NCBI RefSeq assembly: GCF_001411555.2
Contig: NC_049907.1
Coordinates: 4,100,243-4,164,242 of the forward strand
Direction of reading: 5' to 3'
Source: Juglans regia
Lineage: Eukaryota; Streptophyta; Magnoliopsida; Fagales; Juglandaceae
DNA: 64,000 bases
The notes under the pieces were generated by a model. That model saw only the letters and a list, made by a program, of their open reading frames with translations. It ran no database searches and was not told the DNA's origin. The position numbers and the translations under genes are program-made. Positions 47,120 through 58,983 of the stretch are shown here, one piece after another. The first letter of the stretch is position 1; each line of letters opens with the position of its first letter.

Positions 47120-50100
47120 CCACCAGCAACGAACATGCCCATCGGCCTAGAAAAAACATCACGGCCTGATGGATTTACAAGCAGAACATAGAAACGTATG
47201 GCCCTACTAGCAAGAAAGACTGATACAGGGATCTCTTCTACTGATAACATCAAAAATAAGAAATGAAAAGGGGAAAACAGAGAAGAAGAAGAGGAGGAGG
47301 ATCGTTGTGCCAAGAGAAGTGCTTCAGAAAAGGAAGGCGACGGCTCAAAATTTCCGACCAAAAATGATAGATTGGTGGTAGCTGTTGTTTAGCCCCGTCG
47401 GAAAAAATGAAAATCGTCAGTTTGAATGTTTGTGGGCTTGGGAACCCATGAGGCATTCGAACACTTCGCAATGTAATTGTGAAGGAAGGACCTAATGTTT
47501 TGCTCTTGCAAGAAACAAGATTAAGAACTCGAGTAGTGGAAATTTGTAAGTTTAAGTTTGGTTTTTCTAATTGCCTAGCTGTTGATTGTGTGGGGAAAAG
47601 TGGGGGTATTACTTTGTTTTGGAGTAAGGAAATTGAACTAGAAATTCAGAGCTTTTCTGCAAATCATATCGATGCTCTGATTAAAAATGTTGGGGTTTAT
47701 AAAAAAACTTTTTACCTTACCAGGGTTTATGGTCATCCTGAGGCCCATTTGTGTTATAGAATGTGGGATCTTATTCACAGAGTACATAGTAGTAGGAGAG
47801 GGGCATGACTGCTGTTGGGTGATTTTAATGAGATTCTAAGTCAGGCTGAAAAATGGGGTGGAAGGATGAGACCTAAGAAACAAATTACTGATTTCAGAGA
47901 TGTGTTAAATGATTGCTCTCTGAGAGACCTGGGTTTTAATGGACCTATGTATACTTGGTGCAACCGTAGAGAAGGGACACAGTGCATTAGTGAGAGACTT
48001 GATAGGTTTCTTGCCAATGTCTTGTGGTGTACTGATTTCCCAAATGCTAGAGTAAGTCATGGATCTGCAGCCTATTCTGAGCATTTGCCGATATGGATTG
48101 AGATTGAGGGAGAGATCTAAAACAGAAAAGGCCAAAGTTGTTTAGATTTGAGGCAATGTGGTTAGGAGAGAAGGACTGTGAGGATATTGTGAAAGATACT
48201 TGGAAGGAGGTTGGAGCTAACAATGATATGGGTTCAATTATGAGTAAAATTTCAAAGTGTGGACATAGACTCCAGAGGTGGTATCAGTCCCATTTTGGAA
48301 AAGTTAAGCAACACTTGAGGAGAGCCCAAAACAAACTACAAGACCTAGAATGATGTGATCCAAGGAGCACTGAAAATGAAACTCTTGCTACTGCTAGGAA
48401 GGAGGTCCACTTATGGTTGGAGAGGATGAAATGATGTGGAGGCAGAGGTCCAAAGCCTTGTGGTTAAAACAAGGTGATTAAAATTCCAAGTTTTTCCATG
48501 CAAAAGCTACAAATAGGAAAAAAAGGAATATTATTCTGAAAATTCAAGATGATAATGGTATGTGGAAGAGTGGTGATGATAAGGACCATGTTATTCAGGA
48601 TTTCTTTACAAAGCTTTTTACAACTGCTAATCAGAGAGGGTCTAAGGAATTCTTGGGAAGTTTGAATAGAAGAGTTATAAGTCAGATGAATGAAGGGCTA
48701 GTTGCAAGCTTTTCTGAGCATGAAGTGCTACAAGCATTGCATCAGATGCACCCTTTGAAAGCTCTAGGCCCCGATGGCATGGCCTCACTATTTTTTCAAA
48801 AATTTTGGCTTGAATTTGGTGGAGCAGTCACTATAGCTGTCTTGCAGGCCCTGAATACAAGTAAGTTTCCTCTTGAATTGAATCACACTTTTATAACAAT
48901 GGTCCCTAAGAAAAAATACCCTACAAAGTAGCTTAATTTCGCCCCATTAGCCTCTGCAACCTAGTGTATAAATTGCTATCTAAAGTCATTGCTAATAGAC
49001 TAAAGCATGTCCTCCCTAACATTATATCAGAATCACAGAGTGCTTTTGTTCCTGGACGCCTGATTATAGATAATGTGCTTATTGCTTATGAGTTGATTCA
49101 TTTTTCTAAAACATAAAAGAGTAGGAAAAAAAGGCTACGTCTCTTAAATTAGATATGAGTAAAGCATATGACCAAGTTGAATTAGATTTCTTAGAAGCTA
49201 TTATCAGGAAGCTAGAATTTGAGAGAAAGTTTGTGAAATTGATTATGAAATGCATCTCCACAGTCTTATATTTAGTGTTGATTAATGGCATTCCTAAGGG
49301 CCCTATCATACCTTCTAGTGGATTGAGACAAGGGATCCCTTATCCCCTTATCTCTTCCTCATATGCACAGAGGGCTTAACTTCTTTATTGCTTAAGGCTG
49401 GGAATGAGCAAAAACTTTTTGGTGTTAAGGTGTGTAGGGTGCACCCCGGGCTAACAATTTGTTATTTGCTGATGATAGTCTTATTTTTTGTCAAGCTAAT
49501 ATGGAAAAGAATAGAGGGTTGCAAGATTTGTGGAATAATTATGAAAAAGCCTATGGACAGAAAATTAATAAGGAGAAAACCTCCATGGTTTTTAGCTCCA
49601 ATGTGACTAATGAAGTGAGAGCCGAGATAATGGATTTGTGGGGTGTAACTAGTGAATAACAATATGACAAATATTTGGGCCTGCCTCCTATTGTTGGTAG
49701 ATCTGAAACTAAGGCATTTTCTGAGATTAAGCAGAAAGTATGGCAAAAGTTACAAAGTTGGAAAGAAAAGTTACTTTCTCAAGGGGGTAAGGAGGTTTTA
49801 GTTAAAGCTGTAACTTTATCTATTCCTACTTATTCCATGAGCTATTTTATATTACCCTCTACACTATGTTCAGAGTTGAAGGCTTATGATGGCTAGATTT
49901 TGGTGGGGTCAGAAAAATGAAGAGAGAAAAATCCATTGGATTAGTTGGGAGAAGATGTGTGAACCAAAAGCAAAAGGGGGACTGGGTTTTAAAGCTTTGA
50001 AATCCTTCAATTTAGCATTACTTGCTAAACAGGGGTGGAGAATCCTTAATGCTCAGAATTCCCTCTTACACAAGATTTATAAGGCAAGATATTTTCCCAA

Positions 50101-50363
50101 AAGTAGCTTTATTGAGTCTAAATTGGGGGGTAATCCTTCCTATGAGTGGAGCGGAATATGGGTTACAAAACCTTGGCTGCTCAAGGGATGTAGATGGAGG
50201 ATTGAGGATGGGAAGACTGCTAAAGTGTGGAAGGAAACTTGGATTCCTGGTTTTAATGTTGCTTCTTTGGCTGTTTCAAATGGTAATGCACTAAATGAAG
50301 AGGATATAGTGAGCGCCTTATTGGATAGGGATAACAATTGGTGGGATGTTGCAAAAGTAAGAA

Positions 50364-50736
50364 GTCTATTCCAAAGTTTTGAATACCGTATCGTACCGCG
50401 TATCGGTCAAGGCACTAGAATGAAATATTTCGGTACCGTTACCATTTCGTGTACTGTTTTGGGATAGTCAATATATGAATAAATTATATATATAAATTAT
50501 ATTCCAAAATAATAGTCTATATATGAATAAATTATATATAAATACATATATATATATATATATATAAATTATAAATAGCTTAGTCTGAATTGGGGGTAAA
50601 AAAATAAACTTATAATTTGAAAAAATAAAAAAATAAAGGCCGGTACAAGCCGAAATATAGGCCGGTACAGCCGATATTTGGGCCGGTACGAAATATATAT
50701 AATACCTGTATTGGTATTTAAAACAGTGGTCTATTC
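50364..50736. mobile_element. hAT-like MITE inserted in LINE A
   Basis: The body is 50372-50728, with ends CAAAGTTTTGAATACCG and GGTATTTAAAACAGTG (inverted), flanked by perfect GTCTATTC at 50364-50371 and 50729-50736. The interior has GGCCGGTAC and CGGTACCG words and a (TA)n run. Removing it with one repeat restores the LINE frame KVRSLFSPNVSSEIL. Confidence 0.88.
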
Positions 50737-52068
50737 AGTCCTAATGTCTCTTCTGAAATCTTAAAAGGCATTACATGCCCTGGAATCCAACCTGACAAAT
50801 GGATGTGGGCTCTTGAGAAAAGTGGCCTTTTAGTGTGACAAGTGCCTATAGAATTATTAGGCAGGGGAACACCAAAGTGGGGAACTTAATGGGTGAATGC
50901 TCTAATGCAAGACAACAACAAGCTTTGTGAAAGGCAATTTGGAAGATGCAAGTCCCTAATAAATTCGAAATTTTTGCTTGGAGGGCTTGTAGAGATGGAC
51001 TACCTACTTAATGTAATTTGAAAAAGAGGAAAATCATTAACGAGGAGGTGTGTTGTTTTTGTAATGAAAAATGTGAAAATCTAGTGCATGTCTTGATAAT
51101 CTGTCCCTCCATCCAAAATCAATGGAATATTTTCTTGCCTATTATGCATAATGTAGCTCAGGTTCTATTTTTCAGGTGGCTTTGAATTTCCTAACCACGG
51201 GTAACATAGAGGCCTTGACGACCTTCTTCTCTATAGCTTGGAGCTTTTGGTACAGACGCAATAAAAAGCTGTATGACCGAGTGGTTATTCAGCCAAAGCA
51301 GGTGGTGGAACATGCTCTTTCCCTTCAAGAGTTGTTCTCAAATGCAAAACAGTGCTCTAGTACAAATGTTAGAAATTAAGCTTTGTAGATGGACCTTGCC
51401 TCTTGTTGGTTTCTTGAAATTAAATGTAGATGGAGCGATGTTTCGGAACCAACATAAAGCAGGGATTGGTGCCATACTGCGAGAAGAGAATGGGACAGTT
51501 ATTATGGCAGTTAGTAAGGTTGAGCTAGAAGTTTCTGCTCCTAAAGATATTGAATTACTTGTTGTGTTTCGAGATCTGCAGTTATGTATCCCTATGGGTA
51601 TTAAAAATGTGGTGATTGAGAGTGATTGTTTGCTAATGGTGAGGGAACTTCAAGCTTTAGCAGAGTCTTCCTCAAGGTTGGGTGCTTTATTGCTACAAAC
51701 CAAGAAGTTGATGTTTTTTTTTTATGACATTAAGATTCAACATGTAAGTAGGATGGGTAATGAAGCTGCTCATGGCTTAGCTCTACATGTTTAGGTTGTT
51801 GAGTCTATTGAGATGTGGTATTATGGTTTTCTAGATTTTATTTCTTAAGCCATTTCGCTTGATAATTGTCTGTAAAACTCTATTTATTAATGTTATTCTC
51901 CTTATGTATATATAAAAAAATACTGGCTTGTACGTAAATGATGGTGTTGAGGAATAATCTTACATTGCCTGTGGGCAAAGTCTTAGGTATGTTTATAAGG
52001 AATGAACAATCATCTCTTGTAAAACCGATTTTATGAGATGAGTTAGGCCCATAAATTTCTTCAATAGT

Positions 52069-53060
52069 CATTTCTTTCAATCAGTCCTTCTTCTTTTTCG
52101 TTCCTCTGCTGTCGTTGCTGTAGCCAAGAAGCACTGTTTACATCCCTCCAGGTGCACACTATTAAGGGTAAAATGAAATAGACCTAACCTAATAAGAAAG
52201 GATCACTAGAAGTGAAAAGAGGATAAGGAAGAGAAAGAAAAGACAAAAGCTGAAGGAGGCGAAAGTATGGGAAGTCAAGAAGTTAGACACGTATATGAAA
52301 AATGTGAAAGGCACATAAAGTTGACAAGAGGTTAACTACTCCCTGGAGGCCTCAATAGAAGGGGATTTTACTACCAACACCATCAACTTCTTGGGGTCCT
52401 CTGGCCTCTAGAGACATCATCAATATATTTCTCTAGGTGAAAGGGTTTTCAACCTTTATTGTACGGACAGATACATGAGGCCATGAGAAACTGTAAAAGT
52501 CACCAAACATAATATGGATTAAAGATTTTGATTACCATAGAAATTTGAGTAATGGGTTTTGATTATGTGTATTGAAAATGCAGATAATAAAGCAGTACAG
52601 TGGGAAGAGTACACGCTAATTTGCTTTTGTGACAATCGCATCTGCCGAAGAAGCTTTGGCGTGATTGTAAATTTGATTCATGTAAGTTGTATTGTTATTT
52701 ATTCCATCTATATGTGTTTTATATTTGGTTATATGACATATATATAGTTGATACAAATACTCTATCTTATATGTTTAAACTAATTTATTTGTGCAGGTTC
52801 ACTAATGTACAATCACTTATGGAATATACGGCTTAAGATTGCGATTTTGGAGATATTGAAGTTGCCAATGAAAAATCAAGGGATTCTAAAGATCAATAGA
52901 AATAAAATCTCTCTTTCACACGTAGTAATATTATAGATAGTAGTACTTGTCATTAAATCACTTTCATGTGAATTGATTTGTAATTTTTTTCTCGATTACA
53001 TCAATAATGACTCATTATATTATATTTATTTTTAATTTGTGTATTATATTTTTTTGTGTT
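52069..53060. other. Intergenic, no gene supported
   Basis: No protein domain, RNA gene or repeat recognised. A short frame at 52559-52747 has no known features. Confidence 0.4.
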
Positions 53061-53401
53061 ATATCTGATGAAATTTATGGGCCTAATTCATCTCATAAAA
53101 CCGGTTGTATAAGAGAGGATTGCTCATTGCTTATAAACATGCCCAAGACCTTGTCCACAGTCAATGTGGGATTATTCCTCAACACCCTCCCTCACATGCA
53201 GGCCAGTATTTTTTCTGGTCCTTGTCACGGGATAAGTAGTGTAGGCCCACATTCGTCCTATGGCAGGCTCTGATACCATGATGAAATTTATGGGCCTAAC
53301 TCATCTCTAAAACCGGTTGTATAAGAGAGGATTGCTCATTGCTTATAAACATGCCCAAGACCTTGTCCACAGTCAATGTGGGATTATTCCTCAACAATAT
53401 C
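53061..53401 (-). mobile_element. Complete TRIM element (family 1)
   Basis: LTRs at 53066-53184 (119 bp) and 53279-53396 (118 bp) differ by one substitution and one 1-bp indel. Tips are TGATG...AACA. The 94-bp interior carries, on the minus strand, the primer site TGGTATCAGAGCCTGCC at 53278-53262 and a purine tract GTGAGGGAGGG next to the other LTR. Perfect ATATC target duplications lie at 53061-53065 and 53397-53401. It has no coding capacity. Confidence 0.93.
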
Positions 53402-53995
53402 CTATTACTGGAGTGTTTTTAAACACTGGCAACGTTATTTGGTGACTTTAAAAAACACCGACAACATAAATATTGTGACGTTTATTTAAAGTTCAACATA
53501 TACTCACAAAAGTCAACAACTACTATTTGGTAACCCTTACGAAATGCCAAGAAAATATAGCTACTAGCATTTATATAATGCACCCACAACGTACTAGTAA
53601 CGACTTTTTGATAAACGCTATTAATTTGTACAAAAATGCCGTTAATGAGTTTTTCATATTATGGTGTTTGTGCAAACGCTGACAACGTACTAGTGGTAGT
53701 GTTTAGTTAAACACTGTTAATTTATACAATGCTGTGGCAAGATACTAGTGGCGACGTTTAGATAAATGCCATTAATTTGTATCAAAATGCTGGTAATTAG
53801 TTTTTCAAGTCCCAACGTTTGGGAAAATGATGGAACGCTTGGGAAAATGATGGAACGCGTAAATAGCAACCACCCACTATCGGCGTTTGGTTGCGCTGGT
53901 AAATAAATGTTGTTAATCGATTAGCGGCATTTATTTTAACCCTGTTACCGACGCTTTTCAAACACCAGCAAATCACGATTTTTTTGTAATTCTCA
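53402..53995. repeat. Subterminal repeats of a CACTA-like element
   Basis: Repeated words such as ACGTACTAGTRG, CGACGTTTAGATAAA, CCATTAATTTGTA and AATGCTGG recur every 60-100 bp. The right side reads CACGATTTTTTTGTAATT, close to the CACTACAAAAAAATCG terminus of one CACTA group. A 20-bp word (GGGAAAATGATGGAACGC) is tandemly doubled at about 53822-53863. The left end is unclear. Confidence 0.45.
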
Positions 53996-54039
53996 ATTCT
54001 AGAGGGGATTGTTCATAACCTAGTTATGCCTATCATCCA

Positions 54040-55400
54040 TCAACCCAGTTTAGTCCCTGTTAATTCATTATTACAAGAAGCCATATGAAGAGAATTAACA
54101 TGAAATAATGTGCATAAATTGAATGGCCTCAATTCTTAATTCTCTATCCTAAGGAGAGGACAAAGGAAGGTCAATGCTGGAGTAGTAGAATTGTGTGGAC
54201 TAAGAGGCTAAGAGCTCCTTAAGTTCGGGTATGAACTTATGCAAGACCTCAAGTGAGAGTACTAAAATCCTAAATTTGGGCTCATGTTTTTCCCAATTGG
54301 GAAATTGAGACTCTTGAGTTTTGGCAAGAAATTGAGGGGACCTTTTCTATGGGTAGTATAGTACCTTTTGATTTGAGCCTCTCTGTGCAATTTCTATCCA
54401 TAGGGGGAGCTCAATCTGTAGTGACGTTGGTATGTACCCTACTAGCTAGCTTGTGCGCATATCTTCAGCTAGCGACATGTTTGGTTCTTTGAGGGTCGGT
54501 TCCATTACAGTAACTTACAATCCCCAAAAATGAATCCTTTTCCCCGGTCCACATTCTCCTCTTCTACACCGAGAAACTTGGCCTCATTTATCCGATTGGT
54601 GAGTCGATCACATGAGCATTTTCTCAACCAATTTGAGACAATTTCGCTTTTTAGATGACTAGTTTGGTTATCATAGGCTTGAATCCCCATGATTCTATCC
54701 TCTCTTAACATTTAAATTAATGTTTAGTAGTTTGACATGACTTGTAATCCACTGCTTGCAACTTGCTGTCTATATGCATTTCCTAGCTAATCTTAAACTT
54801 ACTAACAAGTCATTAATTAGAAGCAATTTGGTTTTGCTAAGGCAAGAATAAATTAGTTTTTGAAGATTTTATATTCACTATATTCTCGTGTTCTCGAAGT
54901 CACGTATTTTCTTGGAGAGTAAATAGAGGGGAATTGAAACCTTTTGACGTAGATAAGGATCATTAATATGTAACATTGATTAAAATAGGTAATCATATCA
55001 AACCAGACGTTTTGATCACTTGAGTCTTGAATGAATCCAACAGATGATGAATGTTATGAGCTGCTTAGTCTTGTGATGCAAGAGAGCACATAAATTTCTG
55101 AAGGCATTGGTTCTTCGAGATTTATATTAGGATTTTTTACTTAAAAGTGGGAATAAATAAACATATGGATCGAGTGAGTTTTGCAGCATTTATTATTGTT
55201 AATGTGAGTCTCTCAAGGAACATTAATAATCAATAAATATGGTGAACCTATTTTATATATGTATTGATCATGATCTTGTTCTTTTACTCAAATCCTTAAA
55301 GTTGGAGCAAAAAATCTTCATCCTACTATAACTGTTGTATAGTGAGATAGCCATCAATATAATTTTTTATAATAAGAAGATCAATTCCCTTTCAAACGAA
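54040..55400. repeat. Duplicated LRR-kinase flank, copy C
   Basis: Co-linear with 19905-21110 (see that entry). The end part, AGTGAGTTTTGCAGCATTTATTATTGTTA and on, also matches 61480-61630, so this flank has been split or re-duplicated. Confidence 0.7.
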
Positions 55401-57576
55401 GATGCATCACTTTATAAAATAAGGAAAGAAAACATTAACATAAACTTATTCATATAAATCAAATCTAACTCTCCCCACAAACATTCAAGCAAAAGCATGA
55501 CAAACTTTAATTACATGCAACTTATAACATAGCTTATAACATAGCTTAAATATGGTTCATATATACAACATTTATTGACTTTTAATTTAATATTATTGTA
55601 GGAGTTTTGCAATGTACAAGCAAGTTTACGTACCAATCTGCGTACTAATGTTGATGCCTTCGTATTCTAAATTTAAATTATCATTGTTTTCAATAAAATC
55701 TACTTTTTGACCAATCATATTAAATGGATGCATGTATTAGTGCGCATAATTGCTTACAATTATATTTTTTCTTATTGTAGAATTACATGGTAAACTTTAC
55801 ATTATGTGCTCGCACTCCAAACTCTAAAGTTCAAATAGAAATCTTGAAATACCATGAGTTAAGCTAGAATGAATGAATCAATCATGTTTTCTTTTTTTCA
55901 AGTTCTTGTCAAATAGTATGACCTCTGAATTAACTCGATTGGTTAATATGCTAATTAATGGCCACGTTTCCACTAACCTAAGACATGATCATAAGGCTCC
56001 TAGATAGTTTAGTTGCATCTGTTTTGTGTCACTCCAACTCCTGGCATCAATACCAGGAGAATGTTGTGAAAATCACCAAAAATTCATTCAGATTCTAGCT
56101 AGCGCTAGCTAGCTCGCCCGTAGAACAATGTTAACGGCATTTATGAAAATTTTAAATAGCTAGTCATTAGGTGAAAACATAAACAATAGGCCAGTAATTG
56201 CATGCAGTGGATAATTACAAGTCAGGTAGATCGAGAACCACTGATCATACTTTAGTTAATAAAAAACTTTTGGGGGCATTAATTTAAATTTTTTTGAATA
56301 CTCAAAAGCTTGTTGGAAAAAGTGCATGGAATATTAAACAAGATTTCAAGCTATCTGATCATAATTCTTTTTTTTTTTAAAGGAATATCTGGTCATAATT
56401 AAACGGCTTCCTATTCTACTGTATCTTTACAGCTTGCTCCTTTGACTTTGGGTCAATATTTGGTGCGTCTTGATCTTGTGGCTTCATTCTTGGCAGCATT
56501 GATTGGTGCACGAGGAATAATTGCCTCATTTTTTTTCGCAGTTGAGATCATAAGATGAGTTGAGTTTTTTTTTTTGATAATATAAACTTTTAATAAGAGG
56601 GTTACATAGAATCCCAAAACCAAACTTCTAAAAACTAAGTGGGAATTATTTAAAAACAATAAAGTGATTACAAATGGGAATCTGTAAAAGGAAAATATTA
56701 ATGCCTAAGGTTGGGAATACCTACATGATCCAAAGCAACAACATCAAACATTTGTTTAGAAAGTTGTAAAAGGGAAGAAAAACTTACCTTGTTACCATGC
56801 ACACTAAATCTAGCGAAGGAGCTAGGATATGAGAAAGCACAACCTGCGGGCGATGCAGACAAAGCCGATGGGGGAGACAAGAGGAGTTAGCTCTTGTCCC
56901 GATTGCTGATAATGAAGGTCAGCAGGTGGATCAAGGTGAGGGCAAGTCCCCTCCTCAATTGGAGGCGACATAGGAAACCAAAGGATCTCACGTCTAGATC
57001 CCCTCCATTGTTAGTATTTGTTTGTATTTGGAGTTGTATATTTTGGTCATTCGACCAATTATGTTTGGCTTGCCTCACTTGGTTGTAAGAAACAAATAGT
57101 TGTATATGCATATTAATATTGGGGAAATTAAGTGACATATGGATGCTTGTATGATAATGGATGAACTTATTTATGGTTTAGACCTCTGGTACTATAGAAT
57201 TTAGTCTTTGACTGAACTCTTACTCATTCTGCTGTAAATTAGATATCTATCTACCTATACGTGCATTTCATTGTGAACATTGCATGCCTAACCCGAACTT
57301 AAATAATGGGTACGTGTTGTCTACTAGCTGGCACCTTTAGCACCACGGATGCTTACCAAGTCCCTTACCGAGGAACGAAGCACCACATAATCCCTAAAAG
57401 CAATTTCATCTTTTTTCCTCTTCTCCATGTCGACTTTCACCTCTTCTATAAGAGGCTTATTTGCCCATTTGGTATTGAGAGGCAGATTCCAATCAAAGCG
57501 ATGCTCAAATCAATTTTTGATACTTTTTTTTTTCGATGACCAAGTTGACATCTTAGCCTTGCATCTCCATAATTTT
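55401..57576. other. Intergenic; possible LINE tail near 56560
   Basis: A T-run at 56565-56577 followed by GATAATATAAACTTTTAATAAGAGG may be the 3' end of a minus-strand retroposon. No coding part recognised. Short frames at 56698-57138 lack known domains. Confidence 0.3.
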
Positions 57577-57654
57577 TGTTAAGCATGTAATATAAATAAT
57601 TAAATATATTTATTCCCATCAGCTTAAACTTTTAAGATAAGTGATGATTTCACA
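57577..57654 (+). mobile_element. Probable solo LTR of TRIM family 2
   Basis: Starts TGTTAAGCATGTAATATAAA and ends TTTAAGATAAGTGATGATTTCACA, co-linear with the 77-bp LTRs at 21326 and 21499. Flanks ATTTT (left) and ATTCT (right) agree at four of five bases. Confidence 0.6.
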
Positions 57655-57722
57655 ATTCTCATTTGCCATGGCTCGTAACTCATCTTCATCAACATATACA
57701 TGAAAAGCTATAGGAATTTGGT

Positions 57723-58292
57723 GTCCTAGCTAAGGGTGTAAAAAAAAAGGGTAAACGGGTAAATCGGACCAGACTTGATTGGACCAGTGGGTTTGATCTA
57801 GTATCGAGTTTGGTTCGGTTTGGTACTGGTTTTATTTTTCTAAAACCAGACCGAACTGAACCGGACTGGTTCATATATATATTATAATTTTTAATATTGT
57901 ATATTATTATTATATGTTATATATAATTATATATAAAATAGTTTTGTATTATATGATAAATTATTAATTAATATAATATTAAATTATAAAATCTTATATC
58001 ACTATATATTATCATATACATATATCACTATAGTCTATAATACAATTATAATATATATTATAATATACTACAATATATTATCACTATAGTATTGTATACT
58101 ATAATATAATATAATATATAGTATATTAAAACCTAAAAATCTGACTGGAACTGGTAAAATTAGAAGTACCGGTTTAGGGGGGAACCGGTGCGGAATCGGT
58201 TCTTGAAAATATAAAACTGGTGCATACCGGTTTGGTCCCAAATTTTGTCCAAAACCGAACCAAACCGGACACATTACACCCCTAGTCCCATC
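57723..58292. mobile_element. Element E of the TAGGGGTG family
   Basis: The body is 57731-58284, from TAAGGGTGTAAA to TTACACCCCTA. The flanking GTCCTAGC and GTCCCATC match at six of eight bases, a decayed target duplication. End regions carry ACCGGTTT/AACCAGACCG words; the middle is AT-rich. Confidence 0.72.
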
Positions 58293-58983
58293 TCCCTACA
58301 TTCCATTTTTCTTATTGTTCGCATGCATACGTTGCGTTACAACTTTGCTTTGATGTCCAAGTAACTGGTCTGATTCTAAAGGAAGTACATGCTGAGAGAA
58401 AAGTATATCTAAGAGTTCTTACTGTTACCTTACTGCAAATAGTTGGTGATAATTTATTAGCTTCTTGCATTTGATTTTCTATGAGTTTAGACTTGGCAAT
58501 ATTATAATCATATATATATATATGATTTGCATATTTTCGATGACGAATGCGTTAGGAAGGATAAGAGAAAAAGGTAAAGCAAAAAGGTGGAATTAATCAC
58601 ATATAGCATATGATTTATGTAGTTTGGTAACCTGCCTATATCCACGGAGTTGTAAACCCAAATTAGTGGGTCGCATCAAATTAATAAATCCTAGTCAATG
58701 GGTTGGGTCAGACCAAGAGCCAAAACGGATAAAAAAAAAAATTATCGACCCGAGCCTTCTCTCTATGGTCCAAGACTTATTGAAAATCTATCAAAATATC
58801 GTAACGCAGCCTTATTAGATTTTTTCATCAAACCGAACCGTACACAAACAAATCCGATTAAGCTCCATACAAAGAAGCCTAACAAAATGATCGATGGCAT
58901 GTATATATAAGTTCTATAGTCTGGTCTCTACTCCCATGAATCACCTCTACATGCACCTTTTCCTATATGATTCCTTACCATCA
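58285..58983. other. Intergenic, no gene supported
   Basis: Contains short chance ORFs and a (TA)n run near 58510. Confidence 0.35.

Larger units (their letters stand above)
42612..51911 (+). mobile_element. L1-type LINE A, inserted in the TRIM and itself interrupted twice
   Basis: ORF1 starts at ATG 42739 (stop at codon 13) with the DUF4283 domain (VRFRDLNAVLFLVIFDD, VIREGPWTFD, IRIHDLP) and a zinc knuckle CYGCGHLGHAEDC (about 43360). ORF2 begins at 47407 with an EEP endonuclease (SLNVCGLGN, LLLQETRL, LLGDFNEIL, YTWCNRR; 47407-48115). The RT runs 48560-49900, with [28 protein letters not shown] and an intact LFADDSLIF catalytic box at 49459. A zinc-binding segment and RNase H (LKLNVDGAM ... 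GNEAAHGLAL, to 51794) close it. Stops and frameshifts abound. Without its guests it is about 5.8 kb. The exact 5' end and its own target duplication were not resolved. Confidence 0.88.
42440..52068 (+). mobile_element. TRIM element (family 1) split by nested insertions
   Basis: The left half is an LTR at 42445-42563 plus a decayed primer region (GAGAGCCTGCC, 42566-42576) and interior to about 42611. The right half is interior AAAAAAATACTGGC from about 51912 plus an LTR at 51945-52063. Both halves align with the complete TRIM at 53066-53396. Perfect ATAGT repeats at 42440-42444 and 52064-52068 show that the two halves are one insertion. Everything between them entered later. Confidence 0.88.

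Noticed and set aside
53066..53396. CRISPR-like or simple direct repeat
   Set aside because: Two long terminal repeats with primer site, purine tract and 5-bp target duplication define a TRIM.
56698..57138. Short frames on both strands near 56.7-57.1 kb
   Set aside because: No domain and no splice-consistent extension; likely chance frames near a retroposon tail.
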